Part shown: piece after piece, positions 1 through 7,975 of the stretch
Numbering within the stretch: the first letter of the stretch is position 1
Layout: each line of letters starts with the position of its first letter
DNA from: Lewinellaceae bacterium
Lineage (GTDB): Bacteria > Bacteroidota > Bacteroidia > Chitinophagales > Saprospiraceae
Direction: 5' to 3'
Assembly: GCA_020636435.1 (NCBI GenBank)
Contig: JACJXX010000002.1
Coordinates: forward strand, 2,666,001-2,730,000
DNA: 64,000 bases
Position numbers and translations under genes: made by a program
Notes under the pieces: generated by a model
What the model was told of the DNA's origin: nothing
Seen by the model: the letters and a program-made list of their open reading frames with translations, nothing else
Database searches by the model: none

Positions 1-747
1 CAACCGGGTGAAGTGGCGGCTACCGGGGGCACTTCCGGAGTCGTTTACGGCATCGTGGATAAACTGATCTATGACGAAGATTCCAGGGTAAACAGCTTTG
101 CCCATGTGAACCACAAGCCGGACCAGCCCCGGATCGGAGTATTGCTCTGCATCAACGGAGCCGGCATTCAGTACAGCTGGGTAAAGCATCAGCTGGCCGG
201 CAACGGCATCGATTACGGAGAGATGGAGCGCCTGGCCGGCAGTGTGCCGGCTGGGGCCGAGGGGCTGTCCATCCTGCCCTTTGGCAACGGCGCAGAGCGC
301 ATGCTGAACAACCGGGCCGTCGGCGGGCACATCTCCAACCTGCAATTCAACCGCCACGGGCGCCCCCACCTCTTCCGGGCGGCCCTGGAAGGAGTGGCTT
401 TTGCCTTTGTCTACGGCATGAACATCCTCAGGGAAATGGGCCTGGACGTCCACCGGATACGGGTAGGCAACGACAACCTTTTCCAGTCGGCTGTCTTTTC
501 ATCTACCATTTCTACTCTGATGGGCAGCCGCATCGAACTGTATGACACCACGGGCGCCGTGGGCGCCGCCAAGGCAGCCGGCATAGGCGCCGGCTGTTAT
601 GCCAGCCTGGAAGAGGCCATGGGGCAAGCCATTGCCGTGCAGGCCTTTGAGCCGCTGCCGGAAAAAGGGCCTTATGAAGAAGCGTATGAGCGCTGGAAAA
701 AAGAGCTGGATGCTAAAATCGGACGCCCGGCGGCTGTGCCTTTGTAG
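1..747 (+). CDS. xylB: Xylulokinase, C-terminal part (cut by left edge)
   Basis: The reading frame is open from base 1 and ends at a TAG, giving 248 visible residues; the N-terminal half lies outside the window. The visible part looks like the C-terminal actin-like domain of FGGY sugar kinases: a GNGAERMLNN segment, a run like FRAALEGVAFAF, and the closing GAVGAAKAAGIGAG segment that normally helps hold ATP. Xylulokinase phosphorylates D-xylulose to xylulose 5-phosphate in the cytoplasm. The assignment to xylulose rather than another sugar rests mainly on the gene next door, a xylose isomerase 79 bases downstream on the same strand, which would make its substrate. The usual Gly-Gly before the substrate loop is replaced by VGNDN. 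The two genes probably form an operon. Confidence 0.85.
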   Translation, partial: QPGEVAATGGTSGVVYGIVDKLIYDEDSRVNSFAHVNHKPDQPRIGVLLCINGAGIQYSWVKHQLAGNGIDYGEMERLAGSVPAGAEGLSILPFGNGAERMLNNRAVGGHISNLQFNRHGRPHLFRAALEGVAFAFVYGMNILREMGLDVHRIRVGNDNLFQSAVFSSTISTLMGSRIELYDTTGAVGAAKAAGIGAGCYASLEEAMGQAIAVQAFEPLPEKGPYEEAYERWKKELDAKIGRPAAVPL

Positions 748-826
748 AAAAAACGGCTACCGGTCTAGACTGGTAGCCAAAAAAACGAATGGCAAAACCA
801 GGAAACGAAACAACAAAAAGATCAAC

Positions 827-2176
827 ATGTCTTCAACAACATCATCCGCAAATGTCGTGATCGGCAACCGGGAATACTTCAAAGGAATCGACAAGGTCAA
901 ATACGAAGGCCGGGAATCGGATAACCCCCTGGCCTTTAAATGGTACGATGAGGGCCGAAAAGTGGGCGGCAAAACGATGAAGGAGCACTTTAAGTTTGCC
1001 GTGGCCTACTGGCACTCCTTTTGCGGCACCGGAGGCGATCCCTTTGGCCTGCCGACCAAGGCATTCCCCTGGCTGGAAGCGGCCGACCCGATCCGGCAGG
1101 CACGCGATAAGATGGACGCCGCCTTTGAGTTCATCACCAAGATGGGGATTCCGTATTACTGCTTTCACGATTACGACCTGGTGGCAGAAGGCGCCAGCCT
1201 TTCCGAATCCGCCAAAAGGCTGGAGGCCATCACCGATTATGCCAGGGAAAAGCAGCAAGCTTCCGGCGTTAAGCTGCTTTGGGGCACCGCCAACCTCTTC
1301 AGCCACCCTCGCTATATGAACGGCGCCGCCACCAATCCGGATTTCCAGGTAGTGGCTTATGCCGGGGCGCAGGTGCGCAACGCCCTGGACGCCACCATCA
1401 AACTGGGCGGAGAAAATTATGTCTTCTGGGGCGGCCGGGAAGGCTACCTTTCCCTCCTGAACACCAATATGCAAAGGGAAACGGAGCACCTGACCCGCTT
1501 CCTGCACCTGGCAAAGGATTACGCCCGGGCGCAGGGTTTCAAAGGAACCTTCTTTATCGAGCCCAAGCCTGCGGAGCCCAGCAAACACCAATACGATTAC
1601 GACGCCGCCACGGTGGTGGGATTCCTCAGGGAGTACGATTTGATCGGCGACTTCAAGCTCAACATCGAGGTCAACCACGCTACGCTGGCCCAGCATACCT
1701 TCCAGCACGAGCTGCAGGTTGCCGCCGACGCCGGCGTACTGGGCAGCATCGACGCCAACCGCGGAGATTACCAAAACGGCTGGGATACCGACCAGTTCCC
1801 CGTCAATGTCTACGAACTGGCGGAAGCCTTCCTGGTCATCCTCGAAGCCGGCGGCATTCAGGGCGGCGGCGTCAACTTCGACGCCAAAACGCGGCGCAAC
1901 TCCACGGATTTGGCTGACCTCTTTCACGCTCACATCGGCGGCATGGACGCCTTCGCCCGCGCGCTGCTGGTGGCCAACGAAGTCCTGGAAAAATCCAGCT
2001 ATAAAAAATTGCGGGAACAACGGTACGCTTCATTCGACAGCGGCCAGGGCAAGGCCTTTGAGGCGGGAGAACTCAGCCTGGAACAACTGGCAGGTATTGC
2101 CCTCAAGGATGGCGAGCCGCAACAGCGCAGCGGCAGGCAGGAGCTGTTTGAAAACATCATCAACCAGTATTTGTGA
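827..2176 (+). CDS. xylA: Xylose isomerase
   Basis: The protein has 449 residues from the ATG at 827, the usual length for class II xylose isomerases. An upstream in-frame extension runs into the xylB gene and was rejected. The enzyme interconverts D-xylose and D-xylulose using two divalent metal ions. Visible active-site elements are FHDYD (catalytic His near residue 114), the signature VFWGGREGY (199-207), the metal-binding EPKPAEPSKHQYDYD segment (from about 245), NIEVNHATLAQHTFQHE, and SIDANRGDYQNGWDTDQFP near residue 310. It follows the xylulokinase gene on the same strand, so the pair covers the first two steps of xylose use. No dedicated regulator or transporter is visible in the window; they may lie to the left. 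Confidence 0.96.
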   Translation: MSSTTSSANVVIGNREYFKGIDKVKYEGRESDNPLAFKWYDEGRKVGGKTMKEHFKFAVAYWHSFCGTGGDPFGLPTKAFPWLEAADPIRQARDKMDAAFEFITKMGIPYYCFHDYDLVAEGASLSESAKRLEAITDYAREKQQASGVKLLWGTANLFSHPRYMNGAATNPDFQVVAYAGAQVRNALDATIKLGGENYVFWGGREGYLSLLNTNMQRETEHLTRFLHLAKDYARAQGFKGTFFIEPKPAEPSKHQYDYDAATVVGFLREYDLIGDFKLNIEVNHATLAQHTFQHELQVAADAGVLGSIDANRGDYQNGWDTDQFPVNVYELAEAFLVILEAGGIQGGGVNFDAKTRRNSTDLADLFHAHIGGMDAFARALLVANEVLEKSSYKKLREQRYASFDSGQGKAFEAGELSLEQLAGIALKDGEPQQRSGRQELFENIINQYL

Positions 2177-2420
2177 CCGATTTCAACCCAGGCAGATTGT
2201 TTTATCCTTAGGCTATCCGTCTAGGGTTGGACACAATTGATGGCCAAGAAGTTGCGTAAGGCTCGGTAACATTCCGACTTCCGATTTCCGACTTCCGACT
2301 TTTGTCCAACGCTAGAACGGTAGCTTGTCCTTATTTTTGAGGATATAAAATCAAGGTTTTTGGGTATTTCTGCAAAGCAGAATATCCAGAAATTAGCAGG
2401 AGCAAACAAAGCTCCCTAAT
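2177..2420. repeat. Intergenic inverted repeat with heptamer-like tract
   Basis: Between xylA and the Cas6-like gene. A near-perfect inverted pair, TCTAGGGTTGGACA (from 2220) and TGTCCAACGCTAGA (near 2300-2314), encloses a tract of repeated CCGACTTCCGATTT units. The same repeat vocabulary occurs near 21.9, 29.0 and 33.3 kb, and CTAGGGTTGGAC occurs again at about 35945. No gene is supported here. Confidence 0.5.
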
Positions 2421-3158
2421 ATGCAACACCTTGAACTTTTACAACTGGATTTTGAAACCAAGATTGATCCCAGGGAAATTTCCGGTTTCCGCGCTGCCGT
2501 TTTAGATTATATGGGGTGGGGCTATGATGGCCTTCCCAGCCTGGAAGAACGAAACCATAAACGGACGGTACGGCCGGGAAATGGTGCCGGCCTTCCTGTT
2601 TATTCGTTTGATTATCCGTTGGCCCAGTTCAAAATGTGCCGTTGCCATGACAGTTACCATCCTATGTTGCTTTATCTGGGGCCCAATCCCGGCAAAATAG
2701 AGGCGCTGTTCCACTCCGCCCGGCATGCCAGCGTGCTAACCAACGGGCAGGCGTATCCGCTCCGCATTTCGAGGGCAAGAACAGAAAGCTTCCACCTCCA
2801 GGCAGGCAAGGACTGGGTTGACTACCACCTTTTTCGGTACCAGGGGCTAACTGCTGCCGATTATCGCGACTTCCAGCTGTTGACAGGAGCAGAAGAGCGT
2901 CTTTCGTTTTTGCAGCGCCTGCTGACCAAACACCTGCGTTCCTTTGCCCGCGGCGTGGGCTGGCAGGTTGGAATTCCCATTGAGGTTGCCCATTTGCATA
3001 TCCTGCGCGAAGGGCCCTTGTCCTTTCCCGGAACCCGTTATCCTTGCTTTGACCTCAGTTTCCGTTGCAACTTATTCTTGCCGGAACACCTGGGCCTGGG
3101 CAATGCTGTGGTGCTGGGCTTGGGTACCCTGCGGTTGGATAGGAGGGGGCAGAATTAA
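2421..3158 (+). CDS. cas6: Cas6-like CRISPR RNA endonuclease, no CRISPR locus nearby
   Basis: The protein has 245 residues and resembles the Cas6 form common in Bacteroidota (Cas6b N- and C-terminal domains). Seen are an opening beta strand plus helix with DFETKIDPREISGFRAAV (about 10-27), YPLAQFKMC near residue 66, LLTKHLRSFARGVGWQV (about 165-182), and the glycine-rich C-terminal loop FLPEHLGLGNAVVLGLGTLRL (about 218-238). In the family this loop reads close to FLPDYIGLGKGVSLGFGTV and binds the repeat RNA. Cas6 cuts precursor CRISPR RNA within the repeats. Here the loop lysine is Asn and the second glycine motif is slightly changed, so activity is uncertain. No cas1, cas2, effector gene or CRISPR array is seen within the window; upstream is xylA and downstream a convergent sigma-54 activator. 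It may act in trans on arrays elsewhere or be a relic. The frame is intact with no sign of decay. Confidence 0.8.
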   Translation: MQHLELLQLDFETKIDPREISGFRAAVLDYMGWGYDGLPSLEERNHKRTVRPGNGAGLPVYSFDYPLAQFKMCRCHDSYHPMLLYLGPNPGKIEALFHSARHASVLTNGQAYPLRISRARTESFHLQAGKDWVDYHLFRYQGLTAADYRDFQLLTGAEERLSFLQRLLTKHLRSFARGVGWQVGIPIEVAHLHILREGPLSFPGTRYPCFDLSFRCNLFLPEHLGLGNAVVLGLGTLRLDRRGQN

Positions 3159-3163
3159 GGGGA

Positions 3164-3268
3164 TTCACTGGTTCACTGGTTCACTGGTTCACTGGTTCAC
3201 TGGTTCACTGGTTCACTGGTTCACTGGTTCACGGCTCCACTGATTCACGGCTCCACTGATTCACTGCT
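3164..3268. repeat. Tandem octamer array TTCACTGG
   Basis: About 8.6 copies of the 8-bp unit TTCACTGG run from 3164 to 3232, followed by two copies of a degenerate 16-bp unit GGCTCCACTGATTCAC. The array begins five bases after the stop of the Cas6-like gene and ends at the stop of the convergent sigma-54 activator. It lacks the repeat-spacer pattern of a CRISPR array. Confidence 0.9.
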
Positions 3269-3270
3269 CC

Positions 3271-4575
3271 CTACAACTCATACTGTTTGATCTTCCGGTA
3301 CAAGGTCCGTTCAGAAATGCCCAAATCCTGGGCGGCTTCCTTGCGGCGGCCGTTGTGCTTCTTCAGGGCTTTGTAGATGAGTTCTTTTTCGTTCTCTTCC
3401 AGGGAGAGGCTTTCTTCGACCTCCTCGGAAGGCGAATAGCCTTCGGCTTCTTCCCGGTGTATGATGATCGGTTTGTTTACCGGTTGTTCTCCGGTATCCC
3501 GGGTGTCTTCGTGGTATTCGGAGAGGAAATCGCTGACGTCCTGGCGGGAAGCAGGGGCATTGCCGCGCTGCGGGAAGCTGTCCGGCGCCCGCAGGCCACG
3601 GATGTCCTGAGCGTCGGGCACGCGCAGGTCGTTGTTGCGGATGAGTTCGAAGACGAGGCTCTTCAAGTCGTTGAGGTCGTTTTTCATGTCGACCATCAAT
3701 TTATAGAAGATTTCCCGTTCCTGCATGCCGGGGCCTTCATCGTTGTTGTGGCGCCCGGTTTCCTGTATCATGGGCAGGTTGCGTTTTAGAATCTGGGGGA
3801 CGCAGCGAGCCAGTTGCTCTGCGCTGACCATCTTGTCTTCCGCCAGGACCGAGACCTGCTCGGCGATGTTCTTAAGTTCGCGGATGTTGCCGGGCCAACT
3901 GTAACTCTCCAGGACCATCTGGGCGCGGTCTTCGAGCTGTATCGGCGTGGTGCGGTATTTCTCGGCGAAGTCGACGGCAAACTTGCGGAAGAGCAAGTAG
4001 ATGTCTTCGGCCCGGTCGCGAAGGGCAGGCACCTGTATGGGCACTGTATTGAGCCGGTAATAGAGGTCTTCCCTGAATTTGTTCTTTTTCACCTGCTCAA
4101 ACAGGTCGGCATTGGTCGCAGCGATAATGCGCACATCGGTTCTCTGTACTTTCGATGCGCCCACCCGGATGAATTCTCCGGTTTCGAGCACGCGCAGCAG
4201 GAAGGCTTGGGTGTCCATCGGCATCTCGCCGATCTCGTCCAGGAAGATGGTGCCGCCGTCGAAGCTTTCGAAGTAGCCCTTTCGCTCGCTGGTGGCGCCG
4301 GTAAAGGATCCCTTTTCGTGGCCAAACAACTCCGAATTGATGGTGCCCTCCGGTATGGCCCCGCAGTTGATGGCGATAAACTTATTGTGTTTGCGGGAAC
4401 TCAGCGCGTGGATGATCTTGGAAAAAACCTCCTTGCCCACGCCGCTTTCTCCTGTGATCAGGACGGAGAGGTCGGTATTGGCAACCCGCACCGCAGTCCC
4501 CAGGGCCCGGTCCAGTAAGGGGGATCTGCCGATGATCCCGAATCGTTGTTTGATGGACTGGAGGTTGCTGTTCAT
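3271..4575 (-). CDS. Sigma-54-dependent transcriptional activator (AAA+ and Fis-type HTH)
   Basis: The protein has 434 residues. It uses ATP to open promoters held by RNA polymerase with sigma-54. The AAA+ domain begins near residue 14 and shows Walker A GESGVGKE (42-49), the sigma-54 contact loop GSFTGA (89-94, a common variant of GAFTGA), Walker B GGTIFLDEIGE (107-117) and an arginine-finger region RTDVRIIAATN. A Fis-like helix-turn-helix fills the last 40 residues (EAAQDLGISERTLYRKIKQYEL region). There is no N-terminal receiver or other sensor domain, so its input signal cannot be read from the sequence. The segment between residues about 255 and 385 is charged and low in complexity. It lies downstream of miaB on the same strand, a pairing often found in Bacteroidota, but 349 bases of repeats separate the two genes. 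Confidence 0.93.
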   Translation of the reverse strand: MNSNLQSIKQRFGIIGRSPLLDRALGTAVRVANTDLSVLITGESGVGKEVFSKIIHALSSRKHNKFIAINCGAIPEGTINSELFGHEKGSFTGATSERKGYFESFDGGTIFLDEIGEMPMDTQAFLLRVLETGEFIRVGASKVQRTDVRIIAATNADLFEQVKKNKFREDLYYRLNTVPIQVPALRDRAEDIYLLFRKFAVDFAEKYRTTPIQLEDRAQMVLESYSWPGNIRELKNIAEQVSVLAEDKMVSAEQLARCVPQILKRNLPMIQETGRHNNDEGPGMQEREIFYKLMVDMKNDLNDLKSLVFELIRNNDLRVPDAQDIRGLRAPDSFPQRGNAPASRQDVSDFLSEYHEDTRDTGEQPVNKPIIIHREEAEGYSPSEEVEESLSLEENEKELIYKALKKHNGRRKEAAQDLGISERTLYRKIKQYEL

Positions 4576-4924
4576 TGTTGTGCTTAGTTGTGAGTTGTAG
4601 CAGGTGGAGGTGTTGGATTGTTGGCCGACTTTTCGAGCGTTCGACTGAGCGTTCGACTGAGCTCACGCCGAAGTCTCACGCCGAAGTCTCGCGCCGAAGT
4701 CCGGTAATAATTGCTTTCTTGTTATATTCCTGGCTTCAGCGCACGTGGACAACGGACGGAGAAACAATATAACCATCCCTGCCTGCCCGCCAATACTGGC
4801 CCGTATGGGTATGGGTATGGGTATAGGTATGGGTATGAGCAGCCATCCAACCATCCAACCATCCAACAATTTCACCCTGAGCTTGCCGAAGGGGCAACCA
4901 TCCAGCCATCCAGCCATCCAACCC
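4576..4924. repeat. Repeat-filled gap between miaB and the sigma-54 activator
   Basis: The gap holds several separate repeats: two copies of GCGTTCGACTGAGC-like units and three of TCACGCCGAAGTC near 4637-4702, a hexamer array GGGTAT at about 4803-4837, an octamer array CCATCCAA at about 4842-4868, the dispersed motif CCTGAGCTTGCCGAAGGGG at 4876-4894, and further CCATCCAG octamers running up to the miaB stop. No gene is supported. Confidence 0.85.
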
Positions 4925-6370
4925 CTAATTCAGCCCCTCAACAACCTCTCCTTTCAACGTAGCGCTGGTCGCCTCTTTTATTTTAACATAGCAGTAATCG
5001 CCAGGTTTAAGCCCTTCCACTTTCGGGAAAACGACCATTTTGTTCTGGGCATTGCGGCCCTTGAAATCCTGTTCCGAGCGCTTGGAATCTCCCTCGATCA
5101 GCACTTTAAACGCCTTGCCTATGTCTTTCAGGTTGTGCTGGTAAGAGACCTGGGTTTGCAACCGGATGACTTCCTGCAGGCGCCGTTTTTTGATTTTTAA
5201 GGGCACATCGTCTTCGAACTTGCGCGCGGCGAGGGTGCCCGGGCGTTCTGAGTAATAAAACATATAAGACATGCTGTAGCCGGCAAACTCGATGATGCTC
5301 AGCGTATCCTGGTGTTCCTCCTCGGTTTCGCTGCAAAAGCCGGTGATGATATCGGAAGAGATGGCACAATCAGGAATGACCTCGTAGATGCGGCGGACCT
5401 TATTCATATACCACTCCCGGTCGTAGGTGCGGTTCATCAGTTCCAGGATGCGGCTGTTGCCCGACTGCACCGGAAGGTGGATGTAATTGCAGATGTTTTC
5501 GTGCTTCGCTATGGTGTATAGCACCTCGTCGGTGATGTCTTTGGGATGGGAAGTAGAAAAGCGGACGCGCAGTTCCGGCGCCACCTGGGCCACCATCTCC
5601 AGGAGTTTGGCAAAAGAAACCCGTTCCCCGGTCTCGGGGTTTTCCCATTTATAGGAATCGACGTTCTGCCCCAGCAGCGTCACTTCCCGGTAGCCTTTTT
5701 CGAAAAGGCTGGCGGCTTCCGCGACGATGCTGAAGGCGTTGCGGCTGCGTTCGCGCCCCCGGGTGAAGGGCACCACGCAGAAGGAGCACATATTGTCGCA
5801 TCCCCGCATGATGGAAATGAAGGCTGCCACGCCGTTAGAGTCCAGCCGCAATGGGCTGATGTCGGCGTAGGTCTCTTCCCGGGAGAGGAAAACGTTGATG
5901 CCCTTATCTCCATCTTCAGCTGTGCCGATCAGGTTGGGCAGGTCGCGGTAAGCGTCCGGGCCTACAACCAGGTCGACGAGCTTTTCTTCCTCCAGGAACT
6001 GCGCTTTCAGGCGTTCGGCCATGCAGCCCAGCACCCCTACGAGCGTTCCCGGGCGTTGCGTTTTCACCTTGTCGAAGATGCGCAGGCGCTTACGCACTGT
6101 CTCTTCCGCCTTTTCGCGGATGGAGCAGGTGTTGATCAGGATGAGGTCGGCTTCCTCCAGGAAACGGGTGGGCCGGTAGCCGGCCTCCGCCAGGATGGAG
6201 GCGACGATCTCGCTGTCGCTGAAGTTCATCTGGCAGCCGTAGCTTTCGATGTAGAAATGCTTGCTGCTTTGATCTGCTCCGCCGGCCCGTTCCGGGAAAA
6301 ACGCTTCACCCTGGCGGCTTTCGTCCATCTTCTTTTGTATGCCTGCAAGGGTGGGGTTGTTGTCGTACAT
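4925..6370 (-). CDS. miaB: tRNA-2-methylthio-N6-dimethylallyladenosine synthase
   Basis: The protein has 481 residues. MiaB is a radical-SAM enzyme that adds a methylthio group to i6A37 in tRNAs reading codons that start with U. The N-terminal UPF0004 domain carries the three cysteines of the second iron-sulfur cluster (Cys46 in SYGCQMN, Cys82 in NTCSIR, Cys116 in GCMAER). The radical-SAM motif is CDNMCSFC with Cys191, Cys195 and Cys198. A TRAM domain closes the protein (final 65 residues or so). A perfect TATCTTTG -7 box lies at 6472-6479 on the same strand, giving a leader of roughly 95 bases. The start shown has the first Met; a short poorly conserved N-terminal extension of about 35 residues precedes the conserved part, which is common in this phylum. 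Confidence 0.96.
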   Translation of the reverse strand: MYDNNPTLAGIQKKMDESRQGEAFFPERAGGADQSSKHFYIESYGCQMNFSDSEIVASILAEAGYRPTRFLEEADLILINTCSIREKAEETVRKRLRIFDKVKTQRPGTLVGVLGCMAERLKAQFLEEEKLVDLVVGPDAYRDLPNLIGTAEDGDKGINVFLSREETYADISPLRLDSNGVAAFISIMRGCDNMCSFCVVPFTRGRERSRNAFSIVAEAASLFEKGYREVTLLGQNVDSYKWENPETGERVSFAKLLEMVAQVAPELRVRFSTSHPKDITDEVLYTIAKHENICNYIHLPVQSGNSRILELMNRTYDREWYMNKVRRIYEVIPDCAISSDIITGFCSETEEEHQDTLSIIEFAGYSMSYMFYYSERPGTLAARKFEDDVPLKIKKRRLQEVIRLQTQVSYQHNLKDIGKAFKVLIEGDSKRSEQDFKGRNAQNKMVVFPKVEGLKPGDYCYVKIKEATSATLKGEVVEGLN

Positions 6371-6471
6371 CTTGGTCAGAAATTTTCCTTTTCGCGTTTA
6401 TGCAATGAAGCAATAAGCTGCATCCTGTCTAAAAAGGCGATAAGCCTGTTAAAGGTTCAAAAACCGGAGGG

Positions 6472-6479
6472 CAAAGATA
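6472..6479 (-). promoter_or_regulatory. Candidate -7 box for miaB
   Basis: On the minus strand the sequence reads TATCTTTG, an exact match to the Bacteroidota -7 consensus TAnnTTTG. No clear TTTG is seen at the expected -33 position, so this is a partial promoter match. Confidence 0.45.
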
Positions 6480-6560
6480 AGGATTTTAATGCCTCCGATG
6501 ACATTTTGGCAGTTGCTTTTTCTAATTATTGGTAACTTCAACGAAAATACATACTACCTT

Positions 6561-7403
6561 ATGAAAACGAAGATTTGGATCATTTTAACTCTTTTGGCAG
6601 CCCTGAGCGCTGCTTGTGACGGCCGGGGCGTTCAGTATGAAAATGCAGCGGGAAGCACGGAAGATTATGCGGACTACAATGCAGAAAGCAAGGCTCAAAC
6701 GGCGGAGGAAGCCCAATTTGGCCAGCAGGAAGGGCAGCCCGAACAACTCACGCCGGAGAAAAAAGTCATCCGAACCGCCAATATGCGGATGGAAGTGAAG
6801 GACTATGCAGCGGCCCTGGCTTCCATTAAAAAACTGGTTGGGGCATACGAAGGAGAACTCATTGGCGAAAACGAACAACAGTACGGAGGGCGCCTGGAAA
6901 ACACCCTGGTAATCCGGGTTTTTCCCCGGCGTTTCGACTCTTTGCTACTGGATTTTGAACAACTGGCGGCGCATGTGGACTTCAAGTCCGTCAATTCGGA
7001 AGACGTAACCCGCCAGTACATCGATCTGGAAACCCGCCTGGCTTCCAAGCGGGCAGTAGTAACCCGCTACCGGGAATTGCTGAGGCAGGCAAAAAATGTG
7101 GAAGAGGTGCTGGCTGTGGAGGAAAACCTGCGCAAAGTGGTTGAAGAGATCGAATCCATCGAGGGGCAGTTGCAATACCTCAGCCGCCAGGTGGATTTCA
7201 GCACCGTCAACCTCACCATTTATGAGGAAGGCAGCCAACTCAGCACCAGCCGCACATTTTGGAGCCGCATCGGCGAAGGCTTTCAGGATGGCTGGAAGCT
7301 GCTGAAAAACCTGGCTGTCGGCCTGGTAACCATCTGGCCCATCCTCCTGATACTGGCCATCCTTTCCCTATGGTTAATACGGAGAAGGCGCAAGCAGGGG
7401 TGA
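6561..7403 (+). CDS. DUF4349 membrane-anchored lipoprotein
   Basis: From the ATG at 6561 the protein has 280 residues and opens with a lipoprotein signal peptide ending LSAAC (lipid-attached Cys near residue 19); an in-frame ATG 72 bases upstream would bury that signal and was rejected. After an acidic low-complexity linker, residues of about 60-250 match DUF4349: a conserved start KKVIRTANMRMEV, the segment VTRQYIDLETRLASKRAV, then a coiled coil (YRELLRQAKNVEEVLAVEENLRKV) and a strand-rich end QVDFSTVNLTIYE. One transmembrane helix follows (about 250-272) and the protein ends RRRRKQG, so that end is likely cytoplasmic. The combination of a lipobox and a C-terminal helix places it in the inner membrane envelope. 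Family function is unknown. Confidence 0.85.
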   Translation: MKTKIWIILTLLAALSAACDGRGVQYENAAGSTEDYADYNAESKAQTAEEAQFGQQEGQPEQLTPEKKVIRTANMRMEVKDYAAALASIKKLVGAYEGELIGENEQQYGGRLENTLVIRVFPRRFDSLLLDFEQLAAHVDFKSVNSEDVTRQYIDLETRLASKRAVVTRYRELLRQAKNVEEVLAVEENLRKVVEEIESIEGQLQYLSRQVDFSTVNLTIYEEGSQLSTSRTFWSRIGEGFQDGWKLLKNLAVGLVTIWPILLILAILSLWLIRRRRKQG

Positions 7404-7495
7404 TTGTTGTGTGGTGTTTGTTGCCGGTTGTTCGTTGTTTGTTGTTCGTTGCCGCTGTCCGCCGCCGGTAACAATCAACAGGCAACAGGCAACCG

Positions 7496-7594
7496 TCAAC
7501 CCATCTTGTTCTTGCCCGCGAAGCCCATTACCAAAGGAATGAAAAACAGGACGAGGGCAAAAAAGATCAACAGTGAGGCGGTATCGGGAGTCAT
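7496..7594 (-). CDS. Possible 32-residue single-span membrane peptide
   Basis: A small open frame with ATG at 7594 and TGA at 7496. The peptide starts MTPDTASLL, has one strongly hydrophobic stretch (about residues 7-25, rich in Phe, Leu, Ile, Val), and ends GKNKMG with positive charge after the helix. It lies in an otherwise gene-free 572-base gap between the DUF4349 gene and holA. No strong Shine-Dalgarno is seen, which is normal in this phylum. Support is only the membrane-helix pattern and the clean start and stop; it could be chance. Confidence 0.35.
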   Translation of the reverse strand: MTPDTASLLIFFALVLFFIPLVMGFAGKNKMG

Positions 7595-7975
7595 GGCTTC
7601 AGGATTTTGGTTTTTGATGGTAGTAAGATAGTAAAACCCAAAGCGCCGGAAAGTGATGAATATCAGGGGAAAGGGTGATTTTTATTACTGGCCTTAATGC
7701 TACTGGACATTTGGTGGGGCGTGTAAATGTTAAGGGGTGAGGAAATAAATAAGCTACTCAAAATGACGAAGGTATTTTTTCTTTAGGCGAGGCGCATTTG
7801 ACGCGCATAGTGGGGCTACGTAAGGAAAATGCAACGAAGCATAAAGGAAAAAGACCAAGTCAGATGGGTAGGTTATTTGTTACGTCACCCCTAACCATCC
7901 AACCATTTCACCCTGAGCTTGTCGAAGGTCTTATCCTGAGCTTGCCGAAGGGGCAACCATCCAACCATCCATCCC
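7595..7975. repeat. Gap with long inverted repeat and dispersed repeats
   Basis: A broken inverted pair, GGTATTTTTTCTTTA (7771-7785) with TAAAGGAAAAAGACC (7842-7856), encloses a GC-rich centre (GGCGAGGCGCATTTGACGCG). Next come two copies of CCTGAGCTTG(T/C)CGAAGG (7912-7928 and 7935-7951) and CCATCCAA-type octamers up to the holA stop at 7976. No gene is supported in this stretch. Confidence 0.6.

Noticed and set aside
842..2020. Long antisense open frame across xylA
   Set aside because: It mirrors a well-supported gene in GC-rich DNA and shows no family motifs.
3164..3268. Possible CRISPR array beside the Cas6-like gene
   Set aside because: The 8-bp units are contiguous with no spacers; this is a simple tandem repeat.
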